A stretch of 64,000 nucleotides of DNA, taken from assembly GCA_964586655.1 (NCBI GenBank), contig CAZPGY010000009.1, forward strand, positions 28,120-92,119, in the 5' to 3' direction. The position numbers and the translations under genes are program-made. The stretch comes from JAJYSO01 sp964586655. GTDB taxonomy: Bacteria > Bacteroidota > Bacteroidia > Flavobacteriales > Flavobacteriaceae. Below, in pieces: positions 1-9,019 of this stretch. Every line of letters starts with the position of its first letter. Position 1 is the stretch's first letter. The notes beneath the pieces were generated by a model, which searched no databases, had not been told where the DNA came from, and saw only the letters and a program-made list of their open reading frames with translations.

Positions 1-149
1 GAATTGATTATTGAACCTTTTTTTAAGAAAGCGTGTTTTTGTCATTTAAAAATTATCTTTGAGTTGCAAAACCTCGAGACCTTAGCCGTATCTTTGTTCT
101 GTATCCGGGCATCGTAGGGGCAACGTTAAATACAGGAGTAGTTTTCAAA

Positions 150-2315
150 CTAATCTTCAGCCCTCAACCATTCCGGATGATTCAGGATGAGTTTGATTTT
201 TCGGATGATGATGTCCACCTGGATCATCTGTGCCTCAATCTTCTTAAAGAAAATACTGACATCCCGATCTTTCCAGCTTTCAGAGATAACCCGAGAACCC
301 AGACTAATGCGAACAACCCCGCTGGGTGTACCGTCTTTATAAGTGGCTTTAACCGGTTGACCGATGTGACAGGCCTGTTGAGCAATGTGCTTGTCTTCTT
401 CATTAACGGTTTCCGTCCACCCTGCCAAATTACGGTTGAGCAAACGGTAAAGTCGGGTCAATTCTTCCCGACTCAAAACCTGATCTTCATATTTGACGAA
501 AAAAGGAAAAATCGTTCTCCTGTTTTTAATCCGTTGTGGATCGGAATTGCGAATCAGACTGTCGTCATAATCGGGCAAGTGCTCCAGAAAACAGGAATTG
601 TCAATGGCTTGCCGCACATGATTACAAAACATATCAGACCCTAAATATCGCAAGGAAAGCGGTATTTTGAAATAGCGGTTTATTTCGGTTATGGCTGCAT
701 GCCAACGCATACTAATCCCCAAATTGATTCCTTCTGTAAGCGCTTCAGCCATGGCCCAATCTTCCGGCCATTCGTGTTTATAGCAGTATTCATTCAGGCC
801 TACAGGTATTTCTTGGGGCTCGTTTTTCCACTTTTCCTTCAAGGCGGCAGGAATGATTAAGGCTCCACAAAAAGGAGGGCCGGTAAAAAATTTGGAACCG
901 GTAATGGTCATAATGCAATTGCGCTTGACATATTCACGAATGTCTGCTTGATCTATGCGCAATTGTGAGTTGTCAATAAGCACCAGAAGATCTTCTTTAA
1001 ATTCATGTTGAAGCTTTTTCAAACAGGGATCGCTGGGGGCATTGTAGCCCAGTTTGGATTGATTCATCACATGCAATACCGGTTGTTTATGATCTTTAAC
1101 ACACTGACGGACTGCTTCATAAACTTCTCGATCTACGCTATCCGGACTTTTTAGGAGTCCGTTTTTATTGCGCAGTTTGATATTGCGCACCTCCGCTTCT
1201 TTAAATCCGGAGATTAATTCTCCTTTTTCAACGCTGTTTCCATGGGCGGTTTTTCCTGAAAAATGCTGCCCTTGCAAGGCCAAAGGAACCCCACTTCCGG
1301 TTTCGTCAGAAGCTACAATTATATGAACAATCTTTTTGTCGTAAATAGATTGACAAATTCCGGCCACTTGCAATGAAATATCAGTCCCTGAAGGGGCTAA
1401 AATCATAGCGGTGGAAGCCGGAAGGGATAAGGCCTTCTTTAGCTTCGATTTTATCTTTTTTGAGAAATCTGTTGCTGTGTGAAAGATCTTGCTCTTTAAG
1501 GCGGATTTGATCAGCAATTGACGCTGATTTTCACTTTGATTATAAGCTACGTTTGAAATGGAAGTGGCGGTAGAAGAGGCAAATGTAAAAGCCTTAGGCC
1601 GAGGAAAAGGACGACATTCATAAACATTTAAGAGCCTTTCTGAATCAACATTGAGTCGCAAATCACCTCCTGACATCAGCAGAGATTCTAAAGGACTGGC
1701 GAGTTGTTGTATCGCTTTTATCTTGTCAGACGCAATGGCTTTTTTAGGATAGTTTATACGATGAAATTTTTTAAGCTTTTCAAAATTGATTTCCTCCCAT
1801 TTGTTCAAAGAGGTTTTTTTATTTCTGAATTGCTCAATAACTTCTCGAATTTCATGAGGAATAAGCTTGATAATATCTCCATCTCGCAGCGGAGTGAGTT
1901 TATAAAATTTGGCCGTTGCATGGCAGGCCGCTAAATCACATATCCGCGAATCGATGGAATGGGAATCTTGATTTTTATACCAAATTTGCCATTCAAATCC
2001 GTAACGCAGGCACAGCAAGGCAGCAGCAGGATTTTCTAACAGGTTTTTACCCAGGTGTATGGCGTGACCGGGATTGATATAAAAACCGGGTTTTGAAGAG
2101 GGTTTTATAAAGATTCCGCCTACTTTGGGCAGGGTACTGGATCTACTTAAAATACGGATCAGTTGTTGTTTCTTTTCTCGGTCTTCCGTAGAATTATCAC
2201 GGGTGATAAATTCAGCAAAAGACGAGTGAGGCATTATTGTTTCTTCCATCTTGTTCTCACATACTTTATTTTGCAGTAAATATAAGGTTTCAAAATCAAA
2301 ACCTAATATTTTCAA
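150..2315 (-). CDS. PLP-dependent fold-type I enzyme-like protein, function unknown
   Basis: A 721-residue protein whose second half looks like a PLP-dependent enzyme of aminotransferase fold. An SGTD phosphate-loop-like motif lies at 309-312, a strand with Asp448 followed by Gln451 resembles the cofactor-holding Asp of class V enzymes, and the motif TGSKFFTG puts the probable Schiff-base lysine at Lys475. The first roughly 280 residues match no family I can name. No signal peptide or membrane segment is visible, so it is probably cytoplasmic. It is the last gene of a minus-strand group with a sugar aminotransferase and a flippase, 88 bases after the aminotransferase. That suggests a role in surface glycan synthesis, but the reaction cannot be read from the sequence. 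Length and motif order make it a full-length gene, not a fragment. Confidence 0.8.
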   Translation of the reverse strand: MKILGFDFETLYLLQNKVCENKMEETIMPHSSFAEFITRDNSTEDREKKQQLIRILSRSSTLPKVGGIFIKPSSKPGFYINPGHAIHLGKNLLENPAAALLCLRYGFEWQIWYKNQDSHSIDSRICDLAACHATAKFYKLTPLRDGDIIKLIPHEIREVIEQFRNKKTSLNKWEEINFEKLKKFHRINYPKKAIASDKIKAIQQLASPLESLLMSGGDLRLNVDSERLLNVYECRPFPRPKAFTFASSTATSISNVAYNQSENQRQLLIKSALKSKIFHTATDFSKKIKSKLKKALSLPASTAMILAPSGTDISLQVAGICQSIYDKKIVHIIVASDETGSGVPLALQGQHFSGKTAHGNSVEKGELISGFKEAEVRNIKLRNKNGLLKSPDSVDREVYEAVRQCVKDHKQPVLHVMNQSKLGYNAPSDPCLKKLQHEFKEDLLVLIDNSQLRIDQADIREYVKRNCIMTITGSKFFTGPPFCGALIIPAALKEKWKNEPQEIPVGLNEYCYKHEWPEDWAMAEALTEGINLGISMRWHAAITEINRYFKIPLSLRYLGSDMFCNHVRQAIDNSCFLEHLPDYDDSLIRNSDPQRIKNRRTIFPFFVKYEDQVLSREELTRLYRLLNRNLAGWTETVNEEDKHIAQQACHIGQPVKATYKDGTPSGVVRISLGSRVISESWKDRDVSIFFKKIEAQMIQVDIIIRKIKLILNHPEWLRAED

Positions 2316-2403
2316 CTCTTTTCTAACTTTCTTAATAAATTATTCTACAACTCACGGTGATAATGATAAGCACTTCATAAAGATCAAATAGGTTGATAAT
2401 GAG

Positions 2404-3477
2404 TTATATAGAATTTATTACTTCACAAATTTTAAAAACTTCTTCACGACTTAAATCATAATATAAGGGCAAACACAGTATTCTTTGGGCAATATCCTCC
2501 GTAATCGGCATATGGGTTTCGGGCAGATAGGGAAGGACTTTGGCCAAAGAAGGATAAAAATAACGTCTCGGGAAAATTTGATTTGCTTCCAATGCCGCTT
2601 TAATTGTTAACAAGGCTTCTTCGCTATCCAAGATTATGGGATAATAAGCATAGTTGACGCTGGCGTCAGGGTGCCATTCCGGTTTTCGATGAGATAAGTT
2701 CTTTAATTGTTGATCATAAGTAAGGCTCAATTCTTTTCGCTTTTGATGAATGACCCCAATATGATTGAGATTGGCCAGTCCCATGGCGGCGTGAAATTCA
2801 GAATTCTTACCGTTAATTCCCAGTTCGGCAAAATTTTCGGGGCCGTTAAACCCAAAATTCCGCATAAAAAATACCTTTTCCCGCAAGGCGTCATTCTTGG
2901 TAAAAACTAAGCCTCCCTCTCCGGAATGATACAACTTGGTGGCATGCAGACTGCAGATGGAGAGGTCGCCATAATTAAAAATAGATTGTCCATTCAACTC
3001 AACCCCAAAAGTGTGAGCCCCATCATAAATTACTTTTAAATTGTGTTTATCGGCTATTTTTTGAATGGCTTCCACTTCACAAGGATTCCCATAGACATGG
3101 GTGGCTAATATACCGGTGGTTTGAGCTGTGATGGCGGCTTCAATTTTGGCGGGATCTATGTTTAGCGTCTTTTCATCGATATCTACAAAAACGGGCCGAC
3201 AGCTTTCCCAAACGATACTGCTGGTGGTGGCCACAAAAGAAAAAGGAGTGGTAATGACTTCGCCTTTGAGCTGTAAAGCCCGAATGCCCAATTGCAGGGC
3301 GATGGTGCCATTGGTAACAAACAGCGGTTTGGGGCTTTGCAGACGCTTTTGAAGCTTGTCTTCCAATCGCTCTGCCAAGGGACCGCGGTTGGTCAGCCAA
3401 TTGCTCTCCCAAATTTGATCAAGATATTTTTGATATTCCGATTGGGGAGGGAGGAAAGGTTTGGTAATGGGAATCAT
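2404..3477 (-). CDS. DegT/DnrJ/EryC1/StrS-family sugar aminotransferase
   Basis: PLP-dependent aminotransferase of the family that aminates nucleotide-linked keto-sugars for O-antigen or capsule. The protein opens with the family-typical MIPITKPFLPP and carries the Schiff-base lysine in SLHATKLYHSGEGG (Lys181). The Asp-Gly-Ala-His cofactor strand lies upstream of it. I chose the ATG at 3477 because family members begin with this segment; a further in-frame ATG 69 bases upstream would add an unrelated hydrophobic leader. The length (357 residues) is normal for the family. It lies between a flippase gene and an unassigned PLP protein on the same strand, which fits a polysaccharide operon. The exact sugar (for example 4-amino-4,6-dideoxy-hexose) is not determined. 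Confidence 0.9.
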   Translation of the reverse strand: MIPITKPFLPPQSEYQKYLDQIWESNWLTNRGPLAERLEDKLQKRLQSPKPLFVTNGTIALQLGIRALQLKGEVITTPFSFVATTSSIVWESCRPVFVDIDEKTLNIDPAKIEAAITAQTTGILATHVYGNPCEVEAIQKIADKHNLKVIYDGAHTFGVELNGQSIFNYGDLSICSLHATKLYHSGEGGLVFTKNDALREKVFFMRNFGFNGPENFAELGINGKNSEFHAAMGLANLNHIGVIHQKRKELSLTYDQQLKNLSHRKPEWHPDASVNYAYYPIILDSEEALLTIKAALEANQIFPRRYFYPSLAKVLPYLPETHMPITEDIAQRILCLPLYYDLSREEVFKICEVINSI

Positions 3478-3637
3478 AGGCCGTTGTTCCTTTAAAGAAG
3501 TTGATAATGGAATTAAATATAAACCGAAACCGGTTGCTTTTAGCAATTGATATTTATCTTTATTCAGGGCAAATATATTAGGAATAAATAATTTATAAGA
3601 GTTATTTTAATCTTGATTCTATTTTTGTGACAAACGC

Positions 3638-5080
3638 TTAAGGTTTTTTCTCCCGATAAATAGCAATCACCTCCTGATAAGGAGCAAATTTTGTCAGCCA
3701 GGCATAAAGCCAATACAAACCAACTCCGAGGACAACGCCTATAAAAATACGGCTCCAGTCGGCCAAACTCTGCAACCAAAAATCAGTGAACCACACTATT
3801 CCGCCCACCACACTACTCAAAATTAAAATGGGGAAAATATCTTTAAGCTGCTCTTTAACCGGGTAATTGATAAATTTTCCGGAATAATAGCTGTTGATAA
3901 AATAAGCAACAACGGAGTTAATCGCTAAAAATGTAATCATGGCATAAACCCCCAAAGGGATGCTGATGACAATTCCTATAATTAGAAATACTTTTTTTAT
4001 AATTTGCAGCTTTAACACCAAATCGCTCCGTCCCTTTACATTTAGAATATTGATGTTATAGGCATTGAGTGGCATAAAAATTCCTACCACGCAAAGCAGC
4101 CTAAAAAACGGAACCGCAGGCAACCATTTATCGGTCAATACAAAGCTAAATAAAGGTTCGGCCAAGACGCCGCCCAAAATCAAAAGCGGACACAACCAGA
4201 ATAAAATTTGTTGAATAACCATTCGATAACCGCCTTTGAGCTTTTTGTTATCGTCTTGAATGGCCGAAAAAGCCGGGAAAGTCACTCCCGAAACTACGCT
4301 GGAAAGTGTTTGGGTCGGTAGATCGACCAGTTTTTTGGCGTAGTTGTATAATCCGAGCGTTCCCATGGGAAACAGTTTACCAATAAGCGTGGGGTAAATA
4401 TTTCCAAAGACCGCTTGTATCATACCGGCAACCATCAAATTTCCGCCAAAAGAAAAAAGTTTTTTGGCTTTGGTCTTATTAAAAGAGGGGAGAGGCTGCC
4501 ATTTGGAGTAAAACCACAATTGCACGGTATAAACCAAGCGCATTACCAGGCGTTGGGCAATGATGCTCCAAACCCCATAACCGAGATAAGCCATTGCAAT
4601 GGCAACCCCTCCCGAAATAAGCGTAGAAGGAACGTGAATGACAGTCAGGGTTTTAAACCGCATTTCCTTGGTCAGTTTGGTCTCTTGAACATAAGAAAAG
4701 GCATTGATTACAAAAATGATTCCGAGCACTCGAGCCAGGCCGGTCAAGATAGGCTGATCGTAGAATTGAGCAATCCACGGAGCACCGAAGAATAAAAGTG
4801 CGTATAGTAAAATGCTGATGGATAGATTGATATAAAACACAGCGGAATAATCCTCTTCATCCGGGTGTTTTTTTTGGATAAGGGCTTGTTTAAATCCGGC
4901 AATAGACAAGCATTGCGCAATGGCAATGAAAATAGCCAGGGAGGCGATCAAGCCAAAATCTTCCGGTGTAAGAATCCTGGCCAATAGAATGCTAACAACC
5001 AAATCAATACCTTTAGTTCCAATCTTCTGTACGGAAGACCAAAGTACACCGGTAATTGTTTTATCGCGTAGTGAAGACAT
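3638..5080 (-). CDS. Lipopolysaccharide/O-antigen flippase, WzxC/TuaB type
   Basis: A 480-residue integral membrane protein of the MATE/MVF-like polysaccharide exporter group. It starts with MSSLRDKTITGVLWSSVQKIG, typical of the WzxC/TuaB branch, followed by about a dozen hydrophobic segments spread over the whole length. Such proteins move lipid-linked sugar units across the inner membrane. It is the first gene of the minus-strand group, with the sugar aminotransferase and the PLP protein downstream. A possible promoter -7 box, TAAATTTG read on the minus strand, lies at 5125-5132. The carried glycan is unknown. Confidence 0.88.
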   Translation of the reverse strand: MSSLRDKTITGVLWSSVQKIGTKGIDLVVSILLARILTPEDFGLIASLAIFIAIAQCLSIAGFKQALIQKKHPDEEDYSAVFYINLSISILLYALLFFGAPWIAQFYDQPILTGLARVLGIIFVINAFSYVQETKLTKEMRFKTLTVIHVPSTLISGGVAIAMAYLGYGVWSIIAQRLVMRLVYTVQLWFYSKWQPLPSFNKTKAKKLFSFGGNLMVAGMIQAVFGNIYPTLIGKLFPMGTLGLYNYAKKLVDLPTQTLSSVVSGVTFPAFSAIQDDNKKLKGGYRMVIQQILFWLCPLLILGGVLAEPLFSFVLTDKWLPAVPFFRLLCVVGIFMPLNAYNINILNVKGRSDLVLKLQIIKKVFLIIGIVISIPLGVYAMITFLAINSVVAYFINSYYSGKFINYPVKEQLKDIFPILILSSVVGGIVWFTDFWLQSLADWSRIFIGVVLGVGLYWLYAWLTKFAPYQEVIAIYREKKP

Positions 5081-5276
5081 TTATGGGGATATCAAATGCT
5101 GGGCAATCGCCATATTTAAACGCACAAATTTAGGCAATTCATACTGTATACCTTTTATTTTTGAATTAATTTCTGTCCGCTTGATGCACAATGTCAGGAA
5201 ACAGCAGGCTACTTGACCGATTTTGTCAAAGGCACAAACTTATCCCGGTTGCCTATTCAAAAACCACCTCGGCTCG

Positions 5277-5307
5277 TTTGGAGATTATTCGATTAAGCTT
5301 ACCTTTG
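5277..5307 (+). promoter_or_regulatory. Bacteroidota-type promoter of the Mur ligase gene
   Basis: TTTG at 5277-5280 and TACCTTTG at 5300-5307 are separated by exactly 19 bases and lie 22 bases ahead of the start codon. This matches the Bacteroidota vegetative promoter (-33 TTTG, -7 TAnnTTTG) in both boxes and in spacing. Confidence 0.75.
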
Positions 5308-5329
5308 AAAACTCATCAAAAAAAGACTT

Positions 5330-6682
5330 ATGCGTGTCCACTTTATTGCCATCGGTGGTAGTGCTATGCACAATTTGGCCCTGGCTTTACACCAAAAAGG
5401 AGAGCAAGTATCCGGAAGTGATGATACTATTTTTGAACCTTCAAAATCTCGCTTGAAAAAAGCCGGATTACTCCCCGATGAATCGGGGTGGTTTCCTGAA
5501 AAAATTACAAGCAATGTCGATGCCATCATTTTGGGAATGCACGCCAAAAAAGATAATCCCGAACTGTTAAAAGCGCAGGAACTCGGTTTAAAAATATATT
5601 CTTATCCCGAATTTATCTATGAGCAGAGCAAAGAAAAAACACGCGTAGTTATTGGAGGTTCTCATGGGAAAACCACCATTACTGCTATGATTTTGCACGT
5701 TTTGCATTACCACGATAAAGCCGTAGATTTCATGGTAGGTGCTCAATTAGAAGGCTTTGACACCATGGTGCACCTGACGCAGGAAAATGATTTTATTCTG
5801 TTAGAGGGCGATGAATATCTGTCGTCTCCTACAGACCCGCGTCCAAAATTTCATTTGTATCAACCTAATATTGCCCTGCTCAGCGGTATCGCTTGGGACC
5901 ATATTAATGTGTTTCCCACTGTTGAAGAATATGTAAAACAGTTTGAAATTTTTGTAGACACCATGACCCACGGCAGTGTATTGGTATATAATGGAGAAGA
6001 CAAAATCTTGGAAGGAATTGCCGAAAAAGCAACCAAACCCACCCGAAAACAAGCTTATTTCACCCCTGAATATAAGGTTGAAGACGGCGTGAGTCTGCTG
6101 GCCACCCCCGAAGGGGATATGCCCCTTGAAATTTTTGGACAACACAATTTGAATAATTTGGCGGGTGCCAAATGGATCTGCCAACTCATGGGGGTAGATG
6201 AAGCCGATTTTTATGAAGCCATAGCCGGTTTTAAAGGAGCTGCAAAGCGTCTGGAAAAAATTGTCGAAAATGAGGATACCGTAATATTTAAAGATTATGC
6301 CCACAGTCCTTCAAAGGTAAAAGCGACCACCCGAGCCGTTAAGCAGCAGTATCCCAATAAAAAATTATGGGCTTGTTTTGAATTGCATACGTATAGCAGC
6401 CTAAACGCCGATTTTTTACAAGAATATCGAGACACCCTTCAGGCCGCAGATGAAGCCTTGGTGTTTTATTCGCCAGAAGCAGTCAAAATCAAACAATTGG
6501 AAGCCATTGAGGTGGAGCAAATCAAAACCGCTTTTCAACATCAAAATATTAGCGTTTATACCAATGCCGAAGCCTTTAAGGAGAAATTGAAAGCCGTAGA
6601 TTTACACGATACCGTCCTGCTTCTCATGAGCAGTGGTAATTATGGAGGCTTGAATTTCGACGAACTTAAAACTTGGGTATAA
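5330..6682 (+). CDS. Mur ligase family protein, Mpl-like (murein tripeptide recycling)
   Basis: ATP-dependent ligase of the Mur family, closest in layout to Mpl, which joins recycled L-Ala-D-Glu-meso-DAP to UDP-N-acetylmuramate. The N-terminal dinucleotide-like motif IAIGGSAMHNLA is the UDP-sugar-binding domain. The ATP loop GSHGKTT is at 110-116, and the motif LLEGDEYLSS and the C-terminal domain beginning near KDYAHSPSKV follow in the usual order. The length of 450 residues is right for Mpl. Its first domain is the MurC/Mpl type, and the absence of an adjacent mur/fts cluster favours Mpl over MurC. It is followed in the same direction by radC 129 bases later. Confidence 0.85.
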   Translation: MRVHFIAIGGSAMHNLALALHQKGEQVSGSDDTIFEPSKSRLKKAGLLPDESGWFPEKITSNVDAIILGMHAKKDNPELLKAQELGLKIYSYPEFIYEQSKEKTRVVIGGSHGKTTITAMILHVLHYHDKAVDFMVGAQLEGFDTMVHLTQENDFILLEGDEYLSSPTDPRPKFHLYQPNIALLSGIAWDHINVFPTVEEYVKQFEIFVDTMTHGSVLVYNGEDKILEGIAEKATKPTRKQAYFTPEYKVEDGVSLLATPEGDMPLEIFGQHNLNNLAGAKWICQLMGVDEADFYEAIAGFKGAAKRLEKIVENEDTVIFKDYAHSPSKVKATTRAVKQQYPNKKLWACFELHTYSSLNADFLQEYRDTLQAADEALVFYSPEAVKIKQLEAIEVEQIKTAFQHQNISVYTNAEAFKEKLKAVDLHDTVLLLMSSGNYGGLNFDELKTWV

Positions 6683-6811
6683 GCTACTCCATACTAAATA
6701 AAACCGCTCAAATACAATTTTTTCTGCTGTTGGAAGGAGGCGATTTTTATTCGAGCACGAGATTTTTACGCTTTTTTTGGGTATCTTTAACAAATCATAA
6801 GGCGGTTTATT

Positions 6812-7507
6812 ATGGGAGACAAGGATTCATTTTCGATAAAATATTGGGCTGAAGGAGATCGGCCGCGGGAAAAACTCATGCGAAAAGGGAAAACTGCCCT
6901 GAGTGATGCCGAGTTGATAGCTATTTTAATTGGCTCCGGAAATCGCGAGGAAAGTGCGGTAGAACTGTCGCGGCGTATTTTAGCGCAGGCCGATAATAAA
7001 CTCAAAGAACTCGGTCGGATGTCGGTCAATCGATTGATGAAGTATAAAGGGATAGGCGAAGCCAAAGCCATTTCCATTGTTGCAGCACTGGAGCTCGGTC
7101 GCCGTAGAAGGGGAGAAGAAGCGCTTAAAAGAAGTAAAATTACCTCGAGTAAATCGGTTTTTGAGATATTGCAACCCCTGCTCGGCGATTTGAATCACGA
7201 AGAATTTTGGATTCTCTATCTCAATAACGCCAATAAAGTGCTCTTAAAAAAACAACTGAGCAAAGGAGGGATTACCGGAACCATTGTCGATGTGCGCATC
7301 ACCTTTCGCGAGGCATTGGAAATCGGTGCCACTTCAATTATTCTCGCTCACAATCATCCTTCCGGTACCCTAAAACTCAGTCAACCGGATATCCGACTGA
7401 CCAAAAAATTAAAAAATGCAGGGCAAAGTTTAGACATCAAGATACTCGACCATTTAATTATCACGCAAAATGCTTACTTTAGCTTCGCCGATGAAGGCCT
7501 TATATAG
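6812..7507 (+). CDS. radC: RadC family protein (UPF0758, JAB/MPN domain)
   Basis: A 231-residue RadC-type protein. The N-terminal half has the helix-hairpin-helix region (LMKYKGIGEAKAISIVAALELGRR split around residues 70-93). The C-terminal JAB domain has the metal-binding motif with His180, His182 and Asp193 (HNHPSG followed by SQPD). The old name reflects DNA repair, but the biochemical role of the family is still unclear. The stop codon is followed at once by an interspersed repeat that fills the gap to tilS. Confidence 0.93.
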   Translation: MGDKDSFSIKYWAEGDRPREKLMRKGKTALSDAELIAILIGSGNREESAVELSRRILAQADNKLKELGRMSVNRLMKYKGIGEAKAISIVAALELGRRRRGEEALKRSKITSSKSVFEILQPLLGDLNHEEFWILYLNNANKVLLKKQLSKGGITGTIVDVRITFREALEIGATSIILAHNHPSGTLKLSQPDIRLTKKLKNAGQSLDIKILDHLIITQNAYFSFADEGLI

Positions 7508-7676
7508 TACCAATTATACATACAAAATAGCCCAATATTTATGCCTGAATTTCAAATCCCTTCGTTAATCCCGCACGTGCGGGACGTCATAGCTATGGCT
7601 ATGCCTGTCCTTTTTACCTTGACCTTTAAAAATTATCCTATAAATCTTTAGACTAATTAATAAATATAATTTGGTA
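7508..7676 (+). repeat. Interspersed repeat family 1, copy A
   Basis: Starts with TACCAATT directly after the radC stop and ends with AATTTGGTA, so the ends are inverted. It contains the palindrome CCCGCACGTGCGGG and the tract CTTGACCTTTAAA. The order of these blocks is shared with the copies near 16513, 21561, 22490, 34153, 39860, 44274, 56155 and 63949. Confidence 0.8.
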
Positions 7677-7708
7677 TAAGACTCCTATACTTTGAGAAAA
7701 CAGCATTT

Positions 7709-9019
7709 ATGCAACAAGAATTTGAACAACACCTGGAGGCTAATTTTCCTTTTCTAACCCATGAAAAATGTTTGATAGCCGTTAGTGGCGGCGTGGATAG
7801 TGTGGTTTTGACACATTTGTGCAAAAGTGTAAACCTCGATATTGCTTTGGCTCATTGCAATTTTCAACTAAGAGGAGCGGAAAGTGAAGCGGATGAAAAT
7901 TTTGTCAGAGAACTGGGAGAGCAAATCAAATATCCTGTTTTTGTCAAGCGATTCAATACCCGTCAGGAAGTGGGATCGACAGAAAAATCTATTCAATTGC
8001 GGGCTCGTGAACAGCGATATGCCTGGTTTGATAAATTGAGTCGACAACACAAGTATCCTTATATTTTGACCGGACATCACTTGAACGACGAGGTAGAAAC
8101 TTTTCTGATTAATTTATTGCGGGGCACGGGATTGTCTGGATTGAGCGGAATTCCGGAGAAAAATAAAAACATCTTACGTCCATTGCTGCCTTTTTCGCGT
8201 CGCCAAATAGAAAACTATGCCCAAAAACATCAGCTGCAATGGCGGGAAGACACCACCAATGCAACTGATGACTATAGACGCAACCGCATTCGTCATCATA
8301 TTATTCCCTTACTCGTCGAGGAAAATCCGGATTTCTTATCCAATTTTTTTAAAACCCAAAAACACCTAAAACAAGCTGAATATTTGTTGGCGGATTATTC
8401 GCGTTTCTTGACAAAAAAACTGACGCAACGCAAAGCCCATAAAACGTATATCGATATTGAGCAATTAAAGGCTCTTCCGCATACCAAAGGAGTTTTATAT
8501 CAACTTTTAAAAGATTACGGCTTTACGGCTTGGGATGATATTTATGCACTGTTGACGGCTCAACCCGGGAAACAAGTGCTGTCAAAACGGTATAGATTGT
8601 TGAAGGATCGAGATTTTTTGGTGATAAAAGAAAAGGCAGAAAAATCAGAGAAAGAAATCTTGATCAAGTCACCAAATAGTGTTACCAAATTCCCAAAAGG
8701 AACTTTGAGATGTGAAATGGTTCCTAAAATATTGCGCTATAATGATGAGATAACTTATCTTGCAGCAAACAAATTAACCTTCCCTTTGAAGCTTAGAATC
8801 TGGCAGCCCGGTGATGTATTTCAACCTTTAGGAATGAAAGGTCACAAGAAAGTAAGTGACTTTTTAAAGGATGAGAAATTGTCGCTTTTCGAAAAAGAAA
8901 ACACCTGGGTCTTGTGTGCCGATGACCAAATTGTCTGGGTAGTAAATCACCGTATAGACGACGCTTATAAAGTAGGGAAGGACTCCACAAATATTTTAAA
9001 AATAGAACTTGACGTATGA
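7709..9019 (+). CDS. tilS: tRNA(Ile)-lysidine synthetase
   Basis: Converts the wobble cytidine of the CAU-anticodon isoleucine tRNA to lysidine, an essential step for reading AUA. The N-type ATP pyrophosphatase P-loop SGGVDS is at residues 26-31, close to the N-terminus as expected. The motif TGHHLNDEVETFLINLLRG and the conserved RNRIRHHIIPLL segment follow. The C-terminal TilS domain carries LRIWQPGDVFQPLGMKGHKK. A length of 436 residues is typical. The last four bases overlap the start of the DsbD-like gene (ATGA), suggesting translational coupling. Confidence 0.96.
   Translation: MQQEFEQHLEANFPFLTHEKCLIAVSGGVDSVVLTHLCKSVNLDIALAHCNFQLRGAESEADENFVRELGEQIKYPVFVKRFNTRQEVGSTEKSIQLRAREQRYAWFDKLSRQHKYPYILTGHHLNDEVETFLINLLRGTGLSGLSGIPEKNKNILRPLLPFSRRQIENYAQKHQLQWREDTTNATDDYRRNRIRHHIIPLLVEENPDFLSNFFKTQKHLKQAEYLLADYSRFLTKKLTQRKAHKTYIDIEQLKALPHTKGVLYQLLKDYGFTAWDDIYALLTAQPGKQVLSKRYRLLKDRDFLVIKEKAEKSEKEILIKSPNSVTKFPKGTLRCEMVPKILRYNDEITYLAANKLTFPLKLRIWQPGDVFQPLGMKGHKKVSDFLKDEKLSLFEKENTWVLCADDQIVWVVNHRIDDAYKVGKDSTNILKIELDV

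Noticed and set aside
85..105. TATCTTTG promoter-like box on the plus strand near the window start
   Set aside because: It points into the 3' end of a minus-strand gene, no plus-strand gene follows, and no -33 box is well placed.
7573..7586. CCCGCACGTGCGGG palindrome as a transcription-factor operator
   Set aside because: The same palindrome occurs at the same place inside another family 1 repeat near 21627, so it belongs to the repeat and not to a gene-specific control site.
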